From assembly GCA_947311535.1 (NCBI GenBank), contig CAMZLP010000077.1:1-38214 (forward strand): a stretch of DNA of 38,214 nucleotides. The letters run 5' to 3'. Shown here one piece after another: positions 24,359 through 33,858 of the stretch (the stretch's first letter is position 1; each line of letters starts with the position of its first letter). This DNA comes from an uncultured Deinococcota bacterium (GTDB lineage Bacteria > Deinococcota > Deinococci > Deinococcales > Trueperaceae). A program made the translations under genes and the position numbers. The notes under the pieces are model-generated. The model worked only from the letters and a program-made list of their open reading frames with translations, did not search any database and was not told the origin of the DNA.

Positions 24359-26071
24359 ATGACAGGTGCAGAAGTAATCATAAAGGCGCTCGAGCGCGAG
24401 GGAGTTAATACCATTTTTGGTATGACAGGTGGAGCAATCATGGTTGTTTATGATGCAATGTATGATTCTAAAATCAATCATATTTTAATGCGCCACGAGC
24501 AAGGAGCTACACATGCGGCTGATGCATATTATCGGACAACTGGAAAAGTTGGAGTAACTATTGCAACAAGTGGCCCAGGTGCTACAAACCTAATTACTGG
24601 TTTGGCTAATGCGATGATGGATTCTGCGGCGATAGTAGCAATTACTGGTAATGTACCAAGCGGTTTAATTGGTACTGATGCCTTTCAGGAAGCTGATATT
24701 TATGGGATTACAGGCCCTGTAACCAAACATAATTACTTAGTGCGAGATGTGAACGATTTGCCAAGAGTTATTAAAGAAGCATTTCATATAGCTTCTACAG
24801 GTCGTCCAGGACCAGTTTTAATTGATATACCCAAAGATTTGCAAATCGAAGAGTTTACCGGTGACTTTGACGCCGAAATGGATTTGCCCGGCTATAAACC
24901 AACTATTAAAGGACATGCAGGGCAGATTAAAAAAGCAGCTGAGGCTTTAAAACTTGCCAAGAAGCCAATTATGATTGTTGGTGGTGGCTCACAAAGTGCA
25001 GCTGATGAACTATTAGAATTTGTTGAAAATGTTGATATACCAGTAATTACAACCTTGATGGGAATTGGGGCTTTTCCTACAGCTAAAGATCAATGGTTAG
25101 GTATGCCAGGTATGCACGGCACTGTCGCGGCAAACAAAGCTATTTCTAATTGTGATTTAATTTTGGCATCTGGCATTCGTTTTGATGATAGAGTTACTGG
25201 CAAAATATCTACTTTTGCACCAGAAGCTACTATAATTCATATGGATATAGACCCAGCTGAGATTTCTAAATTAGTAAAAGCTCATGTACCAGTTGTTGGT
25301 GATTTAAAAAATATTTTACCAAGACTATCTGAATATTCAGAGCGCTTGGATATTGATGATTGGCGTAAACAAACTGCAGCATGGAAAGCAAAATATCCTG
25401 AACGTTACAATACTGAAAAACCATTGGTAAGCCAAGAAGTTATTGGAATGCTGCGTAAAGAAACAACTGACGATTGTATTGTGACTACTGAGGTTGGTCA
25501 GCATCAAATGTTTGCAGCAAGATTGTTTCCAACCGAAAAACCAAGAACATTTGTGACCTCTGGTGGTTTAGGAACAATGGGTTTTGGCTTACCTGCAGCA
25601 GTAGGTGCTGCTTTAGGTAATCCGGGCAGGCAAGTTGTTTGTATCGCTGGTGACGGTAGCATTCAAATGAATATTCAAGAACTAGCTACAATTTATAAGC
25701 ATCAGTTACCAATAATAATTGCCATCATTAATAATGGTTGCTTAGGCATGGTAAGACAATGGCAAGAGATGTTCTTTTCTGAGCGTTATGCCGAGATATA
25801 TTTAGCTGATTCAAATCCAGATTTTGCCAAACTAGCCGAAGCTTATGGTATAGAAGGGCACAATATTCATGACAGAGAATCAGCTAAAATTGCTATCGAA
25901 AAGGCAAGCAAGAGCAATAAACCAGTTTTGCTAAACTTTTTTGTTTACGAGGCTGAAAATGTATTCCCTATGGTGCCAGCAGGTGCTGGAGTTGCTGATA
26001 TGATAATTGGTGACCAAATGCCCGAGGGGGACTATGACGATGTTATCTATGAAGCGGAAGTAGTAAAATGA
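24359..26071 (+). CDS. ilvB: Acetohydroxyacid synthase large subunit
   Basis: A 570-residue thiamine-diphosphate enzyme joining two pyruvates to acetolactate (valine, leucine) or pyruvate and 2-oxobutyrate (isoleucine). The N-terminal PYR domain has FGMTGGAIMVVYDAM and the catalytic Glu47 in RHEQGATHAADAY. The middle domain binds FAD (GIRFDDRVTG). The C-terminal PP domain carries the TPP motif GDGSIQMNIQELATI...NNGCLGMVRQWQ. AGGAGG (24343-24348) is 10 bases before the ATG. Expression is controlled by the attenuator just upstream. It overlaps ilvN by 4 bases. Confidence 0.97.
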   Translation: MTGAEVIIKALEREGVNTIFGMTGGAIMVVYDAMYDSKINHILMRHEQGATHAADAYYRTTGKVGVTIATSGPGATNLITGLANAMMDSAAIVAITGNVPSGLIGTDAFQEADIYGITGPVTKHNYLVRDVNDLPRVIKEAFHIASTGRPGPVLIDIPKDLQIEEFTGDFDAEMDLPGYKPTIKGHAGQIKKAAEALKLAKKPIMIVGGGSQSAADELLEFVENVDIPVITTLMGIGAFPTAKDQWLGMPGMHGTVAANKAISNCDLILASGIRFDDRVTGKISTFAPEATIIHMDIDPAEISKLVKAHVPVVGDLKNILPRLSEYSERLDIDDWRKQTAAWKAKYPERYNTEKPLVSQEVIGMLRKETTDDCIVTTEVGQHQMFAARLFPTEKPRTFVTSGGLGTMGFGLPAAVGAALGNPGRQVVCIAGDGSIQMNIQELATIYKHQLPIIIAIINNGCLGMVRQWQEMFFSERYAEIYLADSNPDFAKLAEAYGIEGHNIHDRESAKIAIEKASKSNKPVLLNFFVYEAENVFPMVPAGAGVADMIIGDQMPEGDYDDVIYEAEVVK

Positions 26072-26604
26072 GCTTAGAGAAACATGTTTTAAGTGTGACC
26101 GTACGTGACAAACCAGGAGTTTTGGTTAGAATTGCTAGCCTTTTTGCAAGGCGAGGTTTTAATATTGAATCTTTATCAGTGGCTAAATCTGGGATTGCTG
26201 GTTATTCAAAAACAACTTTTGTAGTTAAAGGTGCTGAAAAGACTGTTGAGCAAGTAGAAAAACAATTACAAAAACTGATAGATGTGATAACCGTAGTTGA
26301 TCATTCAGAAGCAAAATATGTTGACAGAGAACTAATGCTTTTAAAGGTTACTGTAAAATCTTCGGAAGAACGTACTGAAATCAGACAAATTGCTAGTGAT
26401 TTTAGAGCAAGAATTGTTGATGTGCATAGAAATGCACTTATTTTTGAAATCACCGGCGATGAGGGCAAAATGGAGGCTTTTATAGAGCAAATGAAACCAT
26501 TTGGGATTGTAGAACTAATAAGAACAGGTCGGGTTGCTCTAACCAGAAGTGCTGCTGACCCTAAAATATTAAGAAAAGCAAAAATTACAACGAAAGTAAT
26601 TTAG
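26068..26604 (+). CDS. ilvN: Acetohydroxyacid synthase small (regulatory) subunit
   Basis: A 178-residue regulatory subunit that stimulates IlvB and gives valine feedback inhibition. It has the N-terminal ACT domain (VTVRDKPGVLVRIASLFARRGFNIESLSV) with the glycine-rich effector loop and a C-terminal ACT-like domain (about 80-165; LMLLKVTVKSSEERTEIRQI, FEITGDEGKMEAFIEQMKPFGI). The start codon overlaps the ilvB stop (ATGA), so the subunits are translationally coupled. Confidence 0.95.
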   Translation: MSLEKHVLSVTVRDKPGVLVRIASLFARRGFNIESLSVAKSGIAGYSKTTFVVKGAEKTVEQVEKQLQKLIDVITVVDHSEAKYVDRELMLLKVTVKSSEERTEIRQIASDFRARIVDVHRNALIFEITGDEGKMEAFIEQMKPFGIVELIRTGRVALTRSAADPKILRKAKITTKVI

Positions 26605-26656
26605 TAAAATTGCTGTAGTTTTAGGGTATATTAAAAAGAAATTATTTAAGGAGTAA

Positions 26657-27658
<1,002 letters not shown>

Positions 27659-27723
27659 TTAGAAATTAAGAATTAAGAACTGGGGATAATCCCTTGTGCT
27701 TGCCCTAACTTGAAAGCAATATC

Positions 27724-27900
27724 ATGGCTATCTTAGCAATTAGAAAAATATCAACAACCTATATTTTAGATACTTGTATTGATAATTATGCTCGAGCAAA
27801 TTGGCGAGAGGATTTTGATCTTGTCAATTGTGATGTGCGTAGGCTTACCAATAATCAACGACTTTCAAGCTCTATTTTTATTGGACTTTCAAGAAACTAA
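27724..27900 (+). CDS. Possible 58-residue ORF between ilvC and leuA
   Basis: ATG 27724 to TAA 27900 encodes 58 residues beginning MAILAIRKISTTYILDTCID and ending IFIGLSRN. There is no ribosome-binding site and no recognised family. It contains a TGCTCGAGCA palindrome in the Ala-Arg-Ala frame (27790-27799), the only copy not inside a well-supported gene. The 264-base ilvC-leuA gap is long for this tight operon, so it may be a small gene, a decayed gene or a second control region. The ORF extending leuA upstream to 27779 in another frame is rejected because leuA has a good start at 27923. Confidence 0.3.
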   Translation: MAILAIRKISTTYILDTCIDNYARANWREDFDLVNCDVRRLTNNQRLSSSIFIGLSRN

Positions 27901-27922
27901 TTCTTATAGAAATGGAGTAAAA

Positions 27923-29455
27923 ATGTCTTACGTAAAAATATTTGATACAACCCTTCGTGATGGTGAGCAAGCCCCTGGGATTGCCTTAAACCCAAACCAA
28001 AAGCTAGAAATTGCCCATGCTTTAGCTAATTTAGGTGTAGATATAATTGAAGCAGGTTTCCCGATTGCTAGTAGGGGAGATTTTGATTGCGTTTATCAAA
28101 TTGCCCGCGAAGTCAAAGGCCCAGTGATTTGTGCCTTAGCTAGAACCGATAAAAAAGATATAGAACGAGCTGCAGAGGCGATTAGAACGGCTAAAAAAGC
28201 CCGTATTCATACCTTTACAAGTGCTTCTAAGGTTCATTTGGATTTTATTTTAAAAATGAGCGAACAAGAAGTCTTAGAACAAACTGATGAAATGGTCAGA
28301 TATGCTAAAAGCTTTGTTGATGATGTTGAGTTCTCAGCTCAAGATTGCATGCGGGCAGACCCTGAATTTGTATATCAATTGGTGCGTATGGCGATTGCAG
28401 CAGGGGCAACAACTGTTAATATCCCTGATACTACAGGTTATGGCACACCAATTGAATATGGCGCGCTTATTAAATCTATTTTTGATAATGTACCTGAAGC
28501 ACACGATATTACTATTTCTACCCATTGCCATGATGATTTGGGTTTGGCAGTTGCCAATAGCTTAGCTGCAGTTGAAAATGGAGCTAGGCAAATAGAATGC
28601 ACCATTAATGGTATTGGTGAGAGAGCTGGCAATACTTCTTTAGAAGAATCGGTAATGGCCTTGTACACCCGTAAAGATTATTATGGTTTAGAGCTTGGTA
28701 TTAATACCCGTGAGTTATATTTTAGTTCGCAACTAGTTGCTAGGCACACAGGGGTAGAAGTGCCACCTAATAAAGCAATTGTTGGTGATAATGCTTTTGC
28801 CCATGAGGCGGGCATACATCAAGACGGGGTATTAAAAAATAAAGATACTTATGAAATTATGAATGCTGAAATTGTCGGCCGTGAGGCTGGCGTGCTGGTG
28901 ATGGGTAAGCACTCTGGGCGTAATGCTTTTAGAAAACGTCTTACTGAGCTTGGTTATACCGATGTTGACGATAAATCATTAAATGCATTTTTTAGGCAAT
29001 TTAAAGATTTAGCTGACCTTAAACAACGAGTTAGTGATGATGATATTATTTCATTAGTTGATACCGAAACTACTAAAATAGAAGAATTGTATAGGCTCGA
29101 GCATATCCAATTTCAATCTGGAACTGGCGGTATGACACCAAGTGCACTAATTAGGCTTAAAACCCCAGAGGGTATAAAAGAAACAACTGCTTTGGGCAGT
29201 GGCCCTGTTGACGCTAGCTTTAATGCACTTAAAAAACTAAGCCCTATGCCTATCGAAGTAGAATCTTATGATTTGCGGGCTATTGGTAGCGGTACTGATG
29301 CTTTGGGTGAAGTTTCGATAAGAGTTAAAAGCAATAATCAAATTGTTCATGGTCAGGCGGCATCAACAGATGTTGTGCATTCCTCGGTACTTGCTTTTGT
29401 AGATGTACTAAATAGATTAGCTGCTGGGATTGGTAAAAATAGAAAGGCTGTTTAA
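27923..29455 (+). CDS. leuA: 2-isopropylmalate synthase
   Basis: A 510-residue enzyme condensing acetyl-CoA with 2-oxoisovalerate, the committed step to leucine. The TIM-barrel domain opens with FDTTLRDGEQAPGIALN and has the metal ligands HCHDDLGLAVANSLAAVENGA and NTSLEE. The C-terminal LeuA allosteric domain (about 380-505) ends in GQAASTDVVHSSVLAFVDVLNRL and should bind leucine for feedback inhibition. GGAG lies about 6 bases before ATG 27923; the in-frame upstream extension is not homologous and is discarded. One palindrome copy is at 29096. cimA follows 9 bases after the stop. Confidence 0.95.
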   Translation: MSYVKIFDTTLRDGEQAPGIALNPNQKLEIAHALANLGVDIIEAGFPIASRGDFDCVYQIAREVKGPVICALARTDKKDIERAAEAIRTAKKARIHTFTSASKVHLDFILKMSEQEVLEQTDEMVRYAKSFVDDVEFSAQDCMRADPEFVYQLVRMAIAAGATTVNIPDTTGYGTPIEYGALIKSIFDNVPEAHDITISTHCHDDLGLAVANSLAAVENGARQIECTINGIGERAGNTSLEESVMALYTRKDYYGLELGINTRELYFSSQLVARHTGVEVPPNKAIVGDNAFAHEAGIHQDGVLKNKDTYEIMNAEIVGREAGVLVMGKHSGRNAFRKRLTELGYTDVDDKSLNAFFRQFKDLADLKQRVSDDDIISLVDTETTKIEELYRLEHIQFQSGTGGMTPSALIRLKTPEGIKETTALGSGPVDASFNALKKLSPMPIEVESYDLRAIGSGTDALGEVSIRVKSNNQIVHGQAASTDVVHSSVLAFVDVLNRLAAGIGKNRKAV

Positions 29456-29464
29456 AACTATAAA

Positions 29465-31042
29465 ATGAAAAATAAAATCGAAATCTACGATACAACCTTG
29501 CGTGATGGCACGCAAGGTTTGGACTTTAACTTAACCGCCCAAGATAAAGTGGCAATTGCCAAACGTTTAGATGAATTTGGCGTAGATTTCATTGAAGGTG
29601 GCTGGCCTGGGTCTAATCCAAAGGATATGGAGTTCTTTGAGATGATGAAAACGGTTGACTTAAATACGGCTCAACTGTCGGCATTTGGTTCAACTAGGCA
29701 TCGTAATAATTTGGCAGAACAAGACCCAAATCTACTAGCTCTTTTAGAAGCAGAAACCTCAGTAGTAACTATTTTTGGTAAAACTTGGGATTTGCACGTA
29801 ACCACTGCTCTTGGAGCAACGCTTGCAGAAAATTTAGAGATGATAAAAAGCTCTATTGCTTTCATGAAATCACATGGAAAAATTGTTGTTTACGATGCTG
29901 AACACTATTTTGACGGCTACAAAGCTGACCCAGAATATGCTCAAAAAACCTTGCAAGCAGCCCTAGATGGTGGAGCTGATAGATTGGTTCTTTGTGATAC
30001 TAATGGCGGAAGCTTGCCAGATTTTGTTGCTGCTAGGGTTAGCCAAGCCATAAAAGATTTTGATTGCCCCATTGGGGTACACACTCATAATGATTGTGAG
30101 CTTGGTGTGGCTAATTCATTGATTGGGGTAGAAGCAGGTGCTGTGCATGTGCAAGGCACTATTAATGGTTACGGTGAGCGCTGCGGGAATGCCAATTTGA
30201 CTAGTATTATTCCTAATCTAGCTATAAAAATGGGTCATGAGCAACCACAAGATTTAGAACAATTACGTGAGCTAAGCCATTATATTGACGAGCGAGCTAA
30301 TTTACAGCCAAATATAAGAGCTGCATATGTTAGTGATTCTGCATTTGCTCATAAAGGCGGCATCCATGTTTCGGCAGTTAATAAAAACCCAGATACCTAT
30401 GAACATATTAAGCCAGAGCTAGTTGGTAATAAGCGGCGGATTTTATTATCTGATTTATCAGGTAGAGCCAATGTGCTTGCCAAAGCTGATGAATACGGTG
30501 AAGTGGTAGATGGTAAAGACCCAGCTATAAGAGCGATTGTTGATAAAATGAAAGCTTTGGAGAATCGGGGCTATTCTTTTGAGGGTGCTGAGGCTAGCTT
30601 TTTGCTAATGAGTAAAAAGGTGAAAAAGGAGTATACACCTTACTTTAAATTACATGGTTTTAATGTAGCTATTGTAAAAAGAGATGGTGACAAAAAACCT
30701 GTGGTAGAAGCAACTGTTAAATTAGATGTCGGTGGGACATTAGAGCATACCGCCGCCAGTGGAGACGGGCCTGTTAATGCACTTGACCGAGCTTTAAAGA
30801 AAGCTTTATTACGTTTTTATCCTAGTTTGGGTCAGCTCGAGCTTATTGACTATAAAGTACGAGTACTATCTGGCGTTGAGTCTGGCACAAAGAGCGTTGT
30901 TCGGGTACAAGTAGAAACAAGCGATAAAATAGATACTTGGGGCACAGTTGGTGCAAGCACTGATATTATTAATGCCTCTTACGAAGCTTTGATTGATGCT
31001 ATGGAGTATAAGCTTTTAAAGGATCAAACTAAAGCTTTATAA
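29465..31042 (+). CDS. cimA: (R)-citramalate synthase
   Basis: A 525-residue relative of LeuA that condenses acetyl-CoA with pyruvate to citramalate, feeding 2-oxobutyrate to isoleucine without threonine. It is assigned to the CimA group by YDTTLRDGTQGLDFNLTAQDKVAIAKRL, FIEGGWPGSNPKD, HTHNDCELGVANSLIGVEAGA, GYGERCGNANLTSI, HKGGIHVSAV and LSGRANV, which differ consistently from LeuA. The C-terminal regulatory domain ends in WGTVGASTDIINASYEALIDAMEYKLL. It is the last gene of the operon; ilvD and leuBCD are elsewhere. One palindrome copy is at 30836. Confidence 0.94.
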   Translation: MKNKIEIYDTTLRDGTQGLDFNLTAQDKVAIAKRLDEFGVDFIEGGWPGSNPKDMEFFEMMKTVDLNTAQLSAFGSTRHRNNLAEQDPNLLALLEAETSVVTIFGKTWDLHVTTALGATLAENLEMIKSSIAFMKSHGKIVVYDAEHYFDGYKADPEYAQKTLQAALDGGADRLVLCDTNGGSLPDFVAARVSQAIKDFDCPIGVHTHNDCELGVANSLIGVEAGAVHVQGTINGYGERCGNANLTSIIPNLAIKMGHEQPQDLEQLRELSHYIDERANLQPNIRAAYVSDSAFAHKGGIHVSAVNKNPDTYEHIKPELVGNKRRILLSDLSGRANVLAKADEYGEVVDGKDPAIRAIVDKMKALENRGYSFEGAEASFLLMSKKVKKEYTPYFKLHGFNVAIVKRDGDKKPVVEATVKLDVGGTLEHTAASGDGPVNALDRALKKALLRFYPSLGQLELIDYKVRVLSGVESGTKSVVRVQVETSDKIDTWGTVGASTDIINASYEALIDAMEYKLLKDQTKAL

Positions 31043-31073
31043 ATTAGCCACTATTTTCATTCGATATAGGATT

Positions 31074-31835
31074 TTAAGGTATTAAACTACCCTCTTGTCT
31101 ACCATATTCAAGTGCTGGCTCATCTCGACCTACGTAGATATTAACAGTTTTGCTATGTTTACTATTCATGGTGTCGCCAACAATGGCTGTAAAGCTACTA
31201 TGGCCGGCAATAGTTTTATCAATATTAATGGTGATTTTACTTCCACAAGGATACTTAGCCAAAATATCTCGACTAACTGCAACGTGCTTCCAAGCTTCTA
31301 GGGTAATACCACAAGCACCAGAGCCGCCAGTTACATAGCTAAAACCAATGCTTTGCAAGTCAAAACTGCCCTCGGGTAAAGCTGCTGCAACTATTTCTGC
31401 TGGGTTGCTATTGCTTGGGCTCGAGCCTTGATTAGTAGTTTCGCTTTGAGTGGCTACTTCTGTATTAGTATTTGCTGTAGTATTTGCTGTGCTGTTGGCT
31501 GTGCTGTTTGCTGTAGTATTTGCGCTACTATTTTCATTTACTGTAGTATTAGTATTTGCTGTTGTAGCGGCATTTGGATTATTAGGGTTGACTACTTGAA
31601 CCATATCACCGGTGCTATTACTATTGCTTGTATCTGGGTTTGGATTGCTATCAGTTGTAGCATTAGAATCGTTTGCTGAATTAAGATTATTGCTTGGATT
31701 TGTTTGGATTATAGGATTACTGTCACGGCTAAAGCCTTTAAAGTTAAAGCTTGGCCCATAGAGGGTAATACCTACTAGTAAGGCAACTATAACTAAAGCC
31801 ATCAATAATCCTAAATCTAATAATTTGTCTTTCAT
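31074..31835 (-). CDS. Membrane-anchored protein with low-complexity linker and double-psi-barrel-like domain
   Basis: A 253-residue protein. ATG 31835 is preferred over a TTG six codons upstream. One membrane segment (about 5-27; LGLLMALVIVALLVGITLYG) is followed by about 130 residues rich in Asn, Thr and Ser with repeated (N/S)TTAN and NTTANS units, a flexible spacer. The C-terminal ~100 residues (GACGITLEAWKHVAVSRDIL, YPCGSKITI, VGDTMNSKHSKTVNIYVG, ALEYG) look like the double-psi beta-barrel of 3D/RlpA-type proteins, with two cysteines. The role is probably at the cell envelope. GCTCGAGC at 31419-31426 encodes Gly-Ser-Ser at the end of the spacer. Confidence 0.65.
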   Translation of the reverse strand: MKDKLLDLGLLMALVIVALLVGITLYGPSFNFKGFSRDSNPIIQTNPSNNLNSANDSNATTDSNPNPDTSNSNSTGDMVQVVNPNNPNAATTANTNTTVNENSSANTTANSTANSTANTTANTNTEVATQSETTNQGSSPSNSNPAEIVAAALPEGSFDLQSIGFSYVTGGSGACGITLEAWKHVAVSRDILAKYPCGSKITINIDKTIAGHSSFTAIVGDTMNSKHSKTVNIYVGRDEPALEYGRQEGSLIP

Positions 31836-32046
31836 AATTCTATCCAATCGCAAAATTTAAGTACTAGCAATTACCTTTTAGTTCTTTGATTATAGCCCGA
31901 AATATAATTTTTAGGGCTTTAAGAATAACAAAATTTTGTTAATAATCTCACAACGGATAAATTTAGTAATTATCAAATTTATGCTATTATTGCGCTAGTG
32001 AACTAAAACTACTAGCTCCAAAAACTATTATTAGGAGGAAGACTGA

Positions 32047-32097
32047 ATGACTAGAACAGGCAATAATTTAATAAAATTTTTGGGGTATGAATTATGA
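32047..32097 (+). CDS. 16-residue upstream ORF translationally coupled to DUF4258 gene
   Basis: A very good ribosome-binding site (AGGAGG, 32033-32038) precedes ATG 32047 by 8 bases. The ORF MTRTGNNLIKFLGYEL ends in TGA at 32095-32097, overlapping the ATG of the next gene (ATGA). The next gene has no ribosome-binding site of its own, so it is probably translated by ribosomes terminating here. A TATTAT box is at 31985-31990. Confidence 0.55.
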   Translation: MTRTGNNLIKFLGYEL

Positions 32098-32483
32098 TAA
32101 AGAAACGTTTGCGAAAAAGAACATTAGCAGATTTACAACCTCTTGTTAAAGCAGGAAAGTATAGAATTGGTTCGCATGCAGTTAGGCATTCTTTTGCTGA
32201 GGGATTTACTGAAAAAGATATTATAGGCAGTATTTTATATGGAAAAGAATTACTGCGTTATATCCAAGATGAACGATTACTAGTTTTGGGCTATATTTCG
32301 GTAAGTGCTGATGTTCGAATTCCTTTGCACGTTGTGCTCGAGCACAAGCTCCCAAGACAGGTAGATATAATCACCGCCTTTATCCCTCAGCAGGCTCATA
32401 GAGTTATGTCTCGTGGTAGATTAGCAGAATTTTTACGACACGATTTTAATCAAGCTGAAGTGTCTTTTGTTGGTAATAAATAG
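32094..32483 (+). CDS. DUF4258-like protein
   Basis: A 129-residue protein. Residues about 18-90 (KYRIGSHAVRHSFAEGFTEKDIIGSILYGKELLRY, then LVLGYISVSADVRIPLHVVLE) fit the DUF4258 pattern, in which a helix with His-x3-R and an E-x-D-I element precede a beta sheet. This fold is related to RelE/toxin-like small proteins, but many members are not toxins. No antitoxin-like gene adjoins it; only the 16-codon upstream ORF does. GTGCTCGAGCAC, a 12-base palindrome, lies at 32334-32345. The gene ends 2 bases before the convergent tatD. Confidence 0.65.
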   Translation: MIKKRLRKRTLADLQPLVKAGKYRIGSHAVRHSFAEGFTEKDIIGSILYGKELLRYIQDERLLVLGYISVSADVRIPLHVVLEHKLPRQVDIITAFIPQQAHRVMSRGRLAEFLRHDFNQAEVSFVGNK

Positions 32484-32485
32484 CT

Positions 32486-33244
32486 TTAGATTGGTAATTT
32501 ATAAACTTTTATGGCATTGGCATCGGTATAAGCTTCTACTTCTGCTAAGCTCTCGCCACGTAATTCGGCCAAAAATGCAGCAGTATGCCTAACATAAGCT
32601 GGGGTATTGCGTTTGCCACGTTTTGGCACTGGGGCAAGATACGGGCTATCAGTTTCTAGCATTAAATATTCTTGGGGTATTATTTGGGCAGCTTTATGTA
32701 ATTCACTTGCTTTTTTATAGCTTAAGTTACCAGCAAAGGAAATCATCCAATTTTGCTCGAGCCCAATTTTAAGTAGCCCCTCATGACCATTAAAGCAATG
32801 TAGTATTCCTCTACTTACGCCACTTTCTCTAATCATTTTCATAGCTAGCAGGCTTGCATCTTCTTTGCCTTGCTTGTCTCTAATATGTAAAATTAAAGCT
32901 TTATCTAGCTTTTTTGCTAGTTCAGCCTGCCAGATAAATGCTTCAGCTTGAGTTTCAAAAGTTTCATCGTCCCAATAATTATCAAAACCAGTTTCACCAA
33001 TGCCTACAACGGTATCATTTGTGGCTAGTTTTTCTATGCCTTGGCGAATTTTAGCATCTTTGGCATCGCTGGCATTATTGGGATGGATACCAACAGCTAG
33101 CCAAACATTTGGGTAATTGTTGGCAATGGCAAGGCTATTTATAGAACGCTCTAAGCTAGTACCAACAGTTACCATGGCTTTTAAGCTAGAATCGGCGGCA
33201 TCATCATTTTTACAAGAATCTAAGTGGCAGTGACTATCTATCAT
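32486..33244 (-). CDS. tatD: TatD-family metal-dependent deoxyribonuclease
   Basis: A 252-residue TIM-barrel hydrolase. Metal ligands and family motifs are MIDSHCHLD, AVGIHPNNA, VVGIGETGFDNYWD, ALILHIRDK, GILHCFNGH, and LMLETDSPYLAPVPKRGKRNTPAYV. Family members degrade DNA 3'-5' and act in repair or quality control. TATTAT lies 9 bases before the ATG and no ribosome-binding site is visible. A GCTCGAGC is at 32755-32762. Confidence 0.93.
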   Translation of the reverse strand: MIDSHCHLDSCKNDDAADSSLKAMVTVGTSLERSINSLAIANNYPNVWLAVGIHPNNASDAKDAKIRQGIEKLATNDTVVGIGETGFDNYWDDETFETQAEAFIWQAELAKKLDKALILHIRDKQGKEDASLLAMKMIRESGVSRGILHCFNGHEGLLKIGLEQNWMISFAGNLSYKKASELHKAAQIIPQEYLMLETDSPYLAPVPKRGKRNTPAYVRHTAAFLAELRGESLAEVEAYTDANAIKVYKLPI

Positions 33245-33670
33245 AATTTAGGGATAATAACATGAAACAGCAGTGCTAAGGAGTAAGAAACTATTGGCAC
33301 GTTCACAAGCCAAGCCTAGAACTTGATAATAAATATTAAAGACTAATAAATCAAAAATCAAAAGAGATTAAGAACTAAGGAGTAGCAATTGAAGATTTAG
33401 GAAGTAAAAACTTAGAATCTAGAAATCTGTAAGAATATATAAGAAGAGGAATTTAAACCAATTTCTTAGTACTGTTGCTCTTACTTAGTCTAAAACAATA
33501 CTTAATTTTGTTTATTTACTAAATTTTAGATGCAATAGTCAATATTCATCTAATCTTAATAAAAGCTAGGCTGCTAGGCTTTTTTTTGGCTTTACTTAGA
33601 ATAGTGATAATTTTGTAAGAGCTGAGTTGATATTATTTATTTCAATGTTAATTCGTTAGGAGAGTTTTAC
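33245..33670 (+). other. Non-coding region with a terminator-like hairpin
   Basis: About 430 bases with no ORF I can support. The left part (33270-33450) is strongly purine-rich on the plus strand, with loosely repeated AAGAACTAAGGAGTA-like segments. A hairpin at 33561-33583 (AAAAGCTAG / CTAG-G-CTTTT) with a run of eight Ts reads as a plus-strand intrinsic terminator although no plus-strand gene precedes it closely. It may end an unannotated transcript or attenuate the next gene. TTGATATTATTTATT near 33623-33640 and GGAGAG before ATG 33671 belong to the next gene. Confidence 0.45.
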
Positions 33671-33847
33671 ATGATGCAATCTACAGACGTCGGGAAACAA
33701 ATTCAACAACTCTCAACAGAAGAGCTAAGCCATATGATATCTCAATGTGAGCAATCAATCGCTGATGAATCTGCTGTTATAGAAGATTATGAAAAGTTTA
33801 TCGTAGGCCAACAGGAGTTGGCAAGACGAACTTGGTCACAAGCCTAA
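33671..33847 (+). CDS. Small 58-residue protein, co-transcribed with rlpA
   Basis: ATG 33671 to TAA 33845-33847 encodes 58 residues, opening MMQSTDVGKQIQQLSTEELS and ending QELARRTWSQA. It is predicted to be entirely helical, acidic and soluble, with a heptad-like pattern that could form a coiled coil. AGGAGAG lies about 8 bases before the ATG, which supports real translation. rlpA begins 11 bases after its stop with no strong ribosome-binding site, indicating one transcript. No family is recognised. Confidence 0.65.
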   Translation: MMQSTDVGKQIQQLSTEELSHMISQCEQSIADESAVIEDYEKFIVGQQELARRTWSQA

Positions 33848-33858
33848 AGGCAAGTTGA

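Noticed and set aside
27685-27696. GGGATAATCCC near the ilvC end as a terminator
   Set aside because: The palindrome leaves only a one-base loop, has no T-tract, and the operon evidently continues to leuA.
27779-27922. N-terminal extension of leuA to 27779
   Set aside because: The extension is not homologous to LeuA, while ATG 27923 has a Shine-Dalgarno site and begins exactly at the family start.
31428-31679. Plus-strand cysteine-rich ORF (repeated CCSICC-like segments)
   Set aside because: It is the antisense reading of the Asn/Thr repeat linker of the minus-strand gene; the apparent cysteine repeats come from repeated codons.
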